A stretch of DNA of 64,000 bases. It comes from Formicarius rufipectus (Eukaryota > Chordata > Aves > Passeriformes > Formicariidae). The translations under genes and the position numbers were made by a program. The stretch lies in the NCBI GenBank assembly GCA_013399695.1, contig VXAU01000760.1:4448967-4512966 (forward strand). Reading direction: 5' to 3'. Of this stretch, positions 13,336-23,600 are shown piece after piece. Numbering within the stretch: the first letter of the stretch is position 1; every line of letters begins with the position of its first letter. The notes beneath the pieces were generated by a model, which was not told where the DNA came from, made no database searches, and saw only the letters and a list, made by a program, of their open reading frames with translations.

Positions 13336-13657
13336 NNNNNNNNNNNNNNNNNNNNNNNNNNNNNNNNNNNNNNNNNNNNNNNNNNNNNNNNNNNNNNNNN
13401 NNNNNNNNNNNNNNNNNNNNNNNNNNNNNNNNNNNNNNNNNNNNNNNNNNNNNNNNNNNNNNNNNNNNNNNNNNNNNNNNNNNNNNNNNNNNNNNNNNNN
13501 NNNNNNNNNNNNNNNNNNNNNNNNNNNNNNNNNNNNNNNNNNNNNNNNNNNNNNNNNNNNNNNNNNNNNNNNNNNNNNNNNNNNNNNNNNNNNNNNNNNN
13601 NNNNNNNNNNNNNNNNNNNNNNNNNNNNNNNNNNNNNNNNNNNNNNNNNNNNNNNNN
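13336..13657. other. ATP1B3: Assembly gap (322 N), likely hiding ATP1B3 exon 1
   Basis: 322 consecutive N lie inside the CpG island. The visible ATP1B3 exons encode 244 residues beginning inside the transmembrane helix, while the family is about 280 residues long, so roughly 35 N-terminal cytoplasmic residues are missing. The first visible exon needs a one-base (phase 1) contribution from an upstream exon. No matching coding sequence with a donor site was found on either side of the gap. The gap can hold a 5' UTR plus an exon of about 107 coding bases. Extreme GC content and the adjacent minisatellite probably explain the failure to assemble. Confidence 0.8.
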
Positions 13658-13695
13658 GCGCGGCCCCGGCGGCGCACGCGCCACAGAGCGCGAGG

Positions 13696-13705
13696 CTAAA
13701 AATAG
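13696..13705. promoter_or_regulatory. MEF2-type site
   Basis: ctaaaaatag is an exact fit to the MEF2 consensus (C/T)TA(A/T)4TA(A/G). It is an AT-rich island in otherwise GC-saturated sequence just after the gap, so it stands out from its surroundings. Whether it is used in muscle or neurons is not shown by the sequence. Confidence 0.45.
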
Positions 13706-13737
13706 CCCCGTCCGTGACTGCGGGGGCGGGAACCGGA

Positions 13738-13885
13738 GCGGGATGGAGCTGGAGGGGGAACGAGAGCGGGCAGCGGGATGGAGCTGGAGGGGGAACGGGA
13801 ACGGGCAGCGGGATGGAGCTCGAACGGGAGCGGGCAGCGGGATGTAGCTGGAGGGGGAACGGGAACGGGCAGCGGGATGGAGCTG
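13738..13885. repeat. 35-bp GC-rich minisatellite, four-plus copies
   Basis: Units start with gcgggatggagctgg at 13,738, 13,773, 13,808 and 13,837, with a partial fifth at 13,872. The first, second and fourth units are 35 bases and the third is shortened to 29. Units differ by single-base changes (for example gtagctgg in the fourth). Both strands read open through the array and give repetitive Gly/Arg-rich or Pro/Ser-rich chance proteins. Confidence 0.9.
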
Positions 13886-14070
13886 CGGGGTGCGGCGCGG
13901 TGCGGGTGTCCCCCCCGGCCCGGCGCTCCAGCGCCCCCGTCCCCACCGCGCTCCGGCGGCGCCGCGGACCCCGAATGAATGAGCGCGAATCGCCGTGGTG
14001 CGGGTGGCTGCGGGGCGGGCAGGGAAAAACCCCGAAAAAGTTAGTGAGCCCCCGTTGCAGAGTGAGCGCT

Positions 14071-17000
14071 GCCTGTCGTTGTGCGTCATCGTGCTAAATT
14101 TGTACCAGCGTGGGGCTTCTGGGCCTTTTATTTTCTTAAAGGAGGCTTTCAAAGGAAGGCTATCCAGTAAAGCCTGTGAAAGCACTGTTTGTTTTCCTAT
14201 TTTCAGGTAGTCATCCCATTGCTTTCCTCTGAGCTGGAAAGCATGTTATCATAATCTTGTTGCTTCCAGTAAAAATATTTGGATTTTCCGAGTGTGTTTT
14301 CTCATATTAAACCGTTGTACAAATGCTTAATACTAGGATGTTTCTTCAGCCCTCATGGGACATATTTACTGACTTCAGAAAATGCTGCGACTCCTCCCAA
14401 AACTTGGATGTATTTGGGATACTTAATCGTTGTGCTTACAAAACCAACAAGAATCTCAGCGTGGTGTGAAGGAACAGGCCAGTACATCCTTGGCCTTGAC
14501 ACAATCTCAATGAATGTTAATGTTGAAACCGTGAGGAGAGCTTTAAGTGGGCTGTGCATGGGATGTGCTTTCTCTGCCGTGCCAGTGTCTCCTGTCTGTC
14601 GGGAGAGGGCCCGAGCTCTGACGGGAGTTCCCCTCCATTCAGATGGAAATAAGGCCTTGCAGCTAATCTGCCAGTTGAATGGCAAAGGAGAGGAAATTTC
14701 CACTATGCTGTTGACTAGTGATCTTTCTGTACAGGCAGGTTTCCTCAAGTGCGTGGGCTGGGCATGTGGATTGCAGAAGCCTGACTGTGTCATGAGTCTG
14801 AGGAGCACAGACTATAGGCATGTTAGAAATATCTTGTAAGTTTTTTCAAAAAAGTGAAGATCGAGCCACCTTGTCTAGTCAGATAAGTCATTTGGTATGT
14901 TACTAGTCTGTGTTAGTCCAACGCCCATAGATAACATTTGAAACTGAGACAGCTCAGTTGGTAATAGAGTTTCTACAGTTACTTGATTGTTAAAAGATAT
15001 TTTTGGGAAAGTATGTGTAGACAGTTTGAATAATTTCACTGTGTGTAGTCAATTCAAATAATTCATTAATAAGTGTTCTTTAGTGGTTTAGGTGATTGGC
15101 ATGTGGTTAGTGCTGTATACCATTTCCTCAGCCTGGACATTAGGAGGTGAATATTTAGCAACACTGTACATTTTCATTGTATTTTTTCATCAATATTTGT
15201 TTGTTTGGGCGTTTTATGATTAACATACTGTGCTTAATTTAGTTATAGTCTGACTGTTTTGGGATGTGGTGTGTGGCTTTTTGTTTGGTTTTACTTTTTA
15301 ATAGCAGGACACTAGTTGTGTGGTTCTGTTGGCACAGAAAAATATGCCAGGTTTGGTCTCATTTCTGCCCTTGCAGTACTGGTGTGAGCTTAGACCTGTC
15401 TCACTGGCTACTGCTCCTTTTCTGTTGCTGGTTTCCTGGCTGAAGGGTGAAGGAGGTAGGAGAGCTCTGGTTGCCAGTCTACTGGGTTTTCATGTCTCCA
15501 GGGGCAGCACGATGAGAATTCAGTTGGGTCTGGTTCTTCTGTGCATGTTTCTCTTGTCTCAGGACATCTTCCTCACAGAAATAAGACACAAGCAGTAGAG
15601 AAACTGTTAAATAATTATTCACAGTTACATGCATGTTTTGCTCTAGTCTGAGACAGTCCCAGGGGGCTTATGTAAATTGTAACTGCAAGGCAGTGATTCT
15701 CTGTGAGACCCAGTGCTGTGGCACTGCAGTGCGCCTCTGTCTGCCGCTTCTACACCAGGATTTGTGAAAAGATCAAACACAAGCAGCTCCTTTACTTGTA
15801 TTTGTCATTTAACAGAGGTATGTTACCTCTGAGAGTTTGGTAAGGTGTGTCCTGTTACAGTTGGTGAAACACCTGTCGTATGGCTCGTCTTGCAGATACA
15901 GGTTAGAGGATTTCACTTTATTTCTATGCAGGCTTGAGGGATAATTCAGTTTGAATCCTTAACAAAATGGTATCCAGACCTACACACCCTCCCCCCCCCC
16001 AACACCATATTTTTAGTTACTTAGCATAATAAATTCTTGCATTAGAGAGACACAAAATGCTGGGAAAAAACAGTTGATGCCTTGTCCTGGTGTTGTTCTC
16101 AGCAAGGCATGAGGGGTACTGATAGTCCTTGCAGAGGTGATGGGGAGCAGGATCAGCCCTGAGGTCCACCCAGTGTTTAATCAGGTCGGGCAGAGAAGGG
16201 AGGACTTGGCAGACTGTCATGTGGGGCCTTCCTGCAAGTGAAAGGAAGACCAGCATCTGGCTCTGCCTGTAATCCAAGGTGCTGTGCCTGCCTGGAATTA
16301 GAGTAAGAGTGGAGTGAGATCGTCATATAAGTACTGTAATGGGATGCTCACTACACACTCAGATGTATCCACAGTCTTAACAGGGTAGGCAGTAAATTCT
16401 TTTCACACAAGGTTACAGAAAAATAATCTGTACTGAAAAAAAAGGCAAAATAGACTACCAGTTCTTCATCCATGGTCACGCTAGATGTCATGTGCATTTA
16501 AGTATTTCTGTAAAGCTGGTTCAGACAAGGTGTCAGAGGTAGAAGTGGCATGTCTTGAAGTACATAGAAATTCAGGCTACTGAATTTTCTTTTGAATGCA
16601 TGGTTGGACCCTTCAGTGTACAAATATGTGTTTGTAATAACAAACACAAAACCCCACCAAGAAAACCCCACACCTTGTTTTTGGGCAAGCTTTCCACTGT
16701 GTTAGTGGATATGCAGTCTTGTTGGTTGCTATTGCAAAGGATCCAGTTTTGCTTGTTGCGTCTTCATTGAGTTCCTGATTGGACATGCAGAACTGCCAAC
16801 ATTTTAACTGCTTTTCTGAGTCGAATCTTCTGTGTTCTCTTGTCAGTATTTTGAGCAGAGTTTTATTGTGGTTTAGCTTTCTTCACAAGTAGTGTAATAT
16901 TAAAGATTTTAGTATCATTATCTGCCATTGCAGTAGAATATTTTGTTTTCCATGGCACAGATCACTCTGAAAAAGGCCTTCTCTTGTTGCAGGTATTAGT

Positions 17001-20000
17001 AAGCTCTAGTGGTACAGTGAGGGTGTTGGGTGGAGTTATGGTTTTTTGTGTTCTAAATGCTTAATCATGACATCAGGCACTGGGTTTTGTGATTCCTTGC
17101 AAGAGTTGCACTTGATGCTTTCTATAGTCTTCTGAGATGTAGCCATGTTATATGTGGAGCCCTGGCTGATTGTGACATAAAATATAACATGGGTGTGAGG
17201 TTGTGTTTCTTCCTCTACTGTCCCCCAGATCTGGAAAGCAGTGAGTCTCAAGCGTCTGAGAAGTAAAGTTGAAACATGATCAGTGATTATTTAGTATGTG
17301 TAATTATATTAGTTTAAGGAAAGAAATCCATCTACAGGTGGACTAAAATTCCTTGATGTTCCTGGCACTAGTGGTAGTCACTAGGAACATCACTTGGGCA
17401 TTTAAATCCCACTGGTTAAAGATGCTGAAGAATGACCATGCAGGTGACAGGATCAGTGCAACATGGAATCCAGCAAACCAGAAGGAACCATTGCTGCTAC
17501 AGGTAATGTTGAATAGTTGCTTCCATGTCTCTGGGAGTGTTTATAGTGATACCTGTATGTATCTACCTATGTATTACATATGAATAGATTTGCCAATCTT
17601 GTTTATGCCAGACTGACAAGCTTTTTATTACTTCTGCCATGTAAAGTTTGGAAAACTTGTGTTCATCATAGAAATGATGGTCAGGTGTGTGATATCTCCC
17701 ACTGACTAGTCAGAAATTATAATTTTGACAGTAGAGAAGCATTTTGATCCCTGCAAATGAATTCTAACTAATGATGGTACCACCACATTGGTTCAGAGAT
17801 AGATTTCCAGATTTGACTTGCTTGTCCTTGTGGTTAGGCTGTGAGGAAGGGGGTTTGGTACTGTGATGCCCTGCAAAAAGAAAACCCAAAACAAGTAGGA
17901 AAATTGTAATACAGGATTTTGGGTTTGATTTTTTTTCTTGTATTACAGTTTTAGTGTAGCAAGATCTTCTGCAACAGCTGAATTGACTTGCATGTTCGAT
18001 GTGGTAGCTGTACTTTCCTGGGAGAAAAGGTGGAGGATAGCTTTTCACTGTTGCTTGGGTACATCTTGTTTCCTGACAAGAAATCCAGTGTTATGTGGAG
18101 TTATTTTGGCAAAGTTTCTTGACAGGTTATGGCTTGCTCATTGTGATTAGCTTAGTATAATTAGTACTAATAGGCTCACAAAGAGCAATTTACTCAGTTT
18201 GGACTGTTGGAAGTTGCAGAGGACTTTTTGGTTTCTGTTTTTTCTCTCTTCTTAATATGGCAAAGTAGCATAAATGGGGCATTTTAAGGGTCAGTATTGT
18301 GCAGTGCATTTACAAGCTATATTAAAATAAAGATCAAAAATAATCTGTGTGCACATGCTCTACTGGATTGGGGGAGCTTAGCCCAGTGTTGGGGCTGTGA
18401 ATAGAAACACCGTGGTGCTGGTATCCCATCAGTAATGAACAAGGGGCAGGGTTTTGGTGGGGGTTTTAGTTGATTTTTTTTTTCTTTTTTCCCCATTGAA
18501 GTTTGGCATAATCTTTCAGAAATTGAAGTAACAGTGTATTATGAAATAGCTCAGTGAAAAAAAAGATTTCCCTGACTTTCTTGCTTTTACACTAATTGCC
18601 ACAGGAGCTGCTTTGTCTTGCCTTACATGTCAAACTTTTTCTGCTCCATTGGATGAATGTCTTGGTCACTTGATGGAAAGTGTACTTTCTATGCAGTTTG
18701 ATGAAAGTATATTCAATAATTGATTAACTTACAGGGATCAAAGTGAGAGTTTTGTAAGGAAGGTTTTTTGTGATGCCCAGAATACACTGGGTTAATCGGA
18801 AGACCCTTGTTCTGTTTTGGATCCAGTTAAAGCAATTATAACCCTATAGGAAAAGAACATTGCTGGTGTGCCAAATACAGATGCAGTTTTTGTAAGGCTT
18901 TTACTGACTATGATTTCTACTGTTTGTTTTTATGTTCTCTTTTCAGCACCTAAGTAGCTTCTAAATAGCCTTAACAATAGTTTATAATTGATATCTAGCT
19001 CTCTTGTTCATTATAGAGAAAGCTTATTCTTGTGTTTGCATACTTTGCTATTTCTGATTACTGTGTGGAATCTTGCATCTTACTGGTTCCAAATATATCT
19101 TAAATACCAGATCACTTTCAGACTCCCACAGATTGGTAAGTAATTTTCTCAACATGTGAAATCAAAAACTAAAACTAGACCAAAAATTCAATAACATTCA
19201 GCTGGTTGCTGGAGAGAACTTACCTTAGGGTAAAGATAATTTGAGAACCACCTCATTATTTTAATAGATTATATTATATTTTAATAGACTTGCACTGAAT
19301 TGCCTTGCACAAGTAATACAGGTGCTTGCATCTTTAGCAATCATGGGTTACCAAGAGTTACTTTTGTGCTGAATGTTTCAGTGCAAATTGCACTGTTTCC
19401 TGGAAAGGAGCCAAGGATTAGGCTTCCTTCTGTCATCTTCCTGTGGACAGGAACATATCACTGTGGTACAGTCATGTTTGCTTTTGCTCTTTTCTATGGA
19501 AGGCTGAAAAACACTGCACTTGCGTGTCATGGTAAGATGTTGTGTAACGGTTTTGATAGTTTTCTTTACCTTAGTTACATCTCTGGCTTCTGATAGCAAC
19601 TTTATACCTAGGATATTATAAAAATTGTATTTGTGCCATCACTTGGTCATGTTTTTAAGTTAGAAAGCTTTTGAAGATGGCTCAGTGTCCAAGTATCTGA
19701 TTTCTTCAATACTTGTATTGCTCCCATTCTTCTTGACTATCATCTGAGTGTGTGGTCTTTAAGTCTCAGGTGCTCAGTCTTAAAACAGAATCACACACTT
19801 TTTTAGGTTGGCATTATATACTCAGTTAATGAAACCAATTGAGGCTGGTAAAGTCTGTGTAACTGGTGAGTTCCAGCGAGGTTGCTGGATCCCCCGAATG
19901 GATTGGTAAGCAGGTGGATGTGTTAGCCATAGGCTTGATAAATCTGTATAGAAGGCTTGGTTTGTTTTCAAAAATCTGTAGCAGAAAGCATTTTTACCTT

Positions 20001-20490
20001 GAGAAGGCTCTTGTAACAGGACCTGTGCATGAATGAATGCTCTGTGTGGAGTTCCATCATGTATCAACTAAAGTTGATAGGTCTAGATCCAGTGTAGTAA
20101 TTCAGTGTTTTCACTCAGTTCTTTCATCTTCCCAACAACTCCTTTCTCTCCAGATACAAAACTAAAATTCCCTTAAGCCAGTGAAACATTTTTTTTTTCC
20201 CTAATGCGTTGCTTAGTCATCTTTGCCAGCTTTCCTGTGTAGCCCAGAGAGTGGTTTTTAATGCTTCTCTCATAAAAACAGACATGCTAAAATGCCTCTT
20301 AAGTTCTAAGAATCGGAAAGTATTAAGAAAACCTCTTTGTATGCATTATTGTGCACTGAGCTTTACATATGTATGCTGGAGGCATATTTATAGCTACAAA
20401 CATTGTGTTGCTTATTTCCCATTTTTACTTTCAAAATAGGTAATAGAATTAGATGAAACAAAAGTAGTAATTTTAGCTTTTTCTTTACAG
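14071..20490 (+). other. ATP1B3: ATP1B3 intron 1 (visible part)
   Basis: Noncoding sequence between the CpG island and the first visible ATP1B3 exon. It ends in a standard acceptor (pyrimidine tract, then ttctttacag at 20,481-20,490). A 186-codon ORF at 14,279-14,839 has no recognisable domain or splice context and is treated as chance. A C10 run lies at 15,991-16,000. No named transposon was recognised. Confidence 0.65.
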
Positions 20491-20619
20491 GATTGATCTT
20501 ACTGTTTTATCTGGTATTCTATGGCTTCCTAGCAGCACTCTTCACTTTCACAATGTGGGTTATGCTTCAGACACTGAGCAGTGATACACCAAAATATCGG
20601 GACCGGATTTCTAGTCCAG
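20491..20619 (+). CDS. ATP1B3: ATP1B3 exon 2: transmembrane helix
   Basis: 129 bases, entered in phase 1 (GA completes a Gly codon). The first 27 or so codons read LILLFYLVFYGFLAALFTF and onwards, a single hydrophobic helix with the aromatic and glycine-rich face that packs against the alpha-subunit M7/M10 helices in pump structures. The remainder (TLSSDTPKYRDRISSP) is the start of the extracellular stalk, with the PKYRD motif typical of beta subunits. The donor is CCAG|GTAACA. Confidence 0.95.
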
Positions 20620-23600
20620 GTAACACTGTATTTATTTTTTCATAAACCTTTGTCAGGTTTAACAAGTAAGTTTCACTTGAGAGCTTGTTTGAATATGAAC
20701 TACTTACAGGAAACTGTGATTATTCCTAAATTACTTGCAGGTTGCAAAGGTAAAACTTGGTGGGAGACAAGTGATAAATGTTTATAGCATAAATTCAGTC
20801 AGCACCTTTTTGTGTGTATGTGCTAACTTTTGCTGTTTTTTTCCTCTAAGTTTTTTTTCAATTGACTTTGTCCTGTGTGTGCACTACCATTTTACCTGCA
20901 GACCCGTACAACATGCTGTTGGAGAAGTGGGGTTATGGTTTAACAAAATTGCTTTGAAGATACTATAAGCCAGTTCTCTTGGATCAGATGGAAGACCACC
21001 TTGATTGGTATTTGGCAGTTTGAAGAAGGTGCAGGAAGGCTGTGCTACGGGTGTGATGTGCTCAGGAGCATGTAAGGACTGTGGCCTTTCTGCAGTTCTT
21101 GGTACAGTATCCGGTAGTTTCCAACTGACATGGAATGGATTTCAGGGCTTGTTGGCCTGTTATGTAGGGATCCACTGAAGAAACAGGCTCATATTGTGAG
21201 GAAGCCCATGTAACATGTAGCTGGCACTAAAAGCGGTGTCTTGCTGCCTGGAATTGCTGCTTTCATTGTGTACATGCCCCTCCGGCCCCACTGCTGGCTG
21301 GTTCAGGGAGCTGTGTGTGACAGAAAACACCCTGCACAAGTAACAGTGAGTAAAAAGGTGGCTGTAATTTTTATCTTTAATTTTCCCTTCCACCATTTTT
21401 AATTTTTTTTTTTTTTTAAGATTAGTTTAAATACATCACAAAATTCTGTCATAGACTCTTTTTTTGTAAATCTCCATATTGGAAAAATATTAAGGGTTTT
21501 CACTCTGAAAGATTTAAAAGATGATTCTGCATACTTTAACTGCATGGAAGAGATTAGTGTGTTCTAGTTACTTTTTCTGGAGATTTGATTCATATAGACA
21601 ACTTCAGTGATTGGCCCACGTGAAAATTTGATATTTAAATTTTTATAATAACTTGCCTTAGAGACCTAATTTATGTTTAAAACACCAAACGGTTATGGAC
21701 TGTTAATATTTTGGTGGAAGTGAGACAACATTATTTTTTTAAAATACTTTTCTTTAAATTCAGAACTCTCAATTGACCAACATGTTGCAGCTGCATCCAT
21801 ATGTACGATGATACAGTAGTCTCTGTGTGAGCAAGCTGCAGTTGGACCAATGTGATAAACTTCTCTGGATTCTGAACAGACCTTTTTGGTGTACTATTCT
21901 GGCCTTCTCTAATAAGTATTGTCTTGTAAGGGATTTTGAGGATTTGTGCTGGTTTTACAAGCTAAGAATGGGCTAGACCTACTAAAAATAATTTTAAAAA
22001 AAAGAAGGTTGTTTAGTTGACCATTTCTCCCCATTTCCATTGTGGAAGTCAGAACCTTGGTAGTGGATGGAGCTGTTACTGTTGGACCTGAATGACACTT
22101 CTTCTCTCTTGCAGTTCAGGGTATTAATTTTCTTTGGCTTTGAAATAAGTCATAAGGGATGTTTGTTTCAAAAAGTATGTATGCCACAAAATTAGTTTTT
22201 AATTTAAGAATTCCTGTAACATTTCTGAATTAAATCTTTTTATTAACCGTGTCTTCAGTAACACATAAATAAAAGTTAATAATATTGCTTGTTTTTGTTT
22301 TAATGTTTCTCTTTAACTCTGTCATTTTTCACTTGCAGTGAAACATGTAATGTTCCTGGCTGTAAAACTTTAAATTATTAAAAAAAAATATTCTGCACAC
22401 AAAACCTGGATGGCGTAGGTCAAAGGTTTTACTCTTATGTTACACATACTTGGAAATCTCACAATTGATTGATTTTATAATTGATATGTGGCTTACTTTG
22501 TACACTGGGATATAATAATGTAAATCAAATCAAGATTGGTTTTAAATCCCTCTTGGAATTGTAATATAATGTAATCTGTTCTACAATCCTAGATGTGATC
22601 CTGTGCTGAGGTTGTTAATTCTGTTCTTTGGAGGAGGCCAAATCCTGCGTCTCTCACAGTCTATGCATCAGTCCTTCAAATAGCTTTTTCTGTCGAGTTT
22701 ACACTATAATCTTTAGGCAGACTGATCCACTGGAATTGGAGCAGTCCCTTACTCTAAGGATGTTTCTGAAGTTCCACTTCAGCAATAAATCTCTTCAAAT
22801 TATTGTTTCATTCGTTGATGACTAGTTTAGTTATTTTGTCATATTCCCTTTGAAGAAACTATAGATAATAATAATCTCTTATCCCCTAAAAGTCTTTAGT
22901 GTGTAAAACCCCTTCAGTGAATTTTCAGCACTGCTAATAATTATCTTGCATTTTGTTGAATCCCAGTTCAGTGTGAAGGCCAGAAAATTACTGTATTGGT
23001 ACAAAGTAATCTGCAGTTAAAATAGTATTTGTAGTTTTATGTGGACTATCATTGAAACATTTAGTTGTGGCTTCCATGGAAATAATTTAACTGCTGCTGT
23101 TGGAGTGAAGAGGATCTGTGATTTATTTGGAATCCTACAAAAGAGCTAGACTGAAAAAGCATTAAATTATATCTATGGGTTTTTTTAGAATCTAAAATAT
23201 TTTTGTCTATGATAAATTTTTAGTATGTACCTTTATTATTTCCCAGCTGAAAGTATTTGAAAATAATTTCTGCCTTCAGCTGAGAAGCTTGGTTGTTTCC
23301 ATAACTGAAGTTTTAGACCTGCACTTTTGATGTGCTTTCCAAAACCTTACTGTGATTAACTACAGTAATTTTATTAATTTGGAAATTGAGTTTTTATTGG
23401 TTTTGCCAGAGGATAGGAAACTACATGGCATCCTAAGCTGATACAATTAAGTTGCTGCTGTAATTGCAACTTCTTCCTTTATGCCAAATTTGACTTTGAC
23501 CAAACCATTTGAATATCATGACTTAGAAGAAAATTAATCTGATAAAATAGAGGGTTTTTTTTGTGGGACTGCAGTGTCAGTTCTCAGCTCTACTTGAAGA

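Larger units (their letters stand above)
12680..14070. promoter_or_regulatory. ATP1B3: CpG island at the ATP1B3 5' end
   Basis: CpG dinucleotides and GC content rise abruptly at about 12,700 and fall again at about 14,070, against AT-rich flanks. The island is interrupted by an assembly gap. Its position, upstream of the first visible ATP1B3 coding exon and on the same strand, fits the CpG-island promoter usual for broadly expressed ATPase subunit genes. Long ORFs across it in several frames are inflated by the lack of AT-rich stop codons and by translation through N bases, and should not be taken as genes. Confidence 0.85.

Noticed and set aside
12973..14185. Long overlapping ORFs (217-374 codons) on both strands across the CpG island
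   Set aside because: They translate through 322 N bases and GC-rich DNA with few stop codons, and the minisatellite adds repetitive residues. No domain or splice logic supports them.
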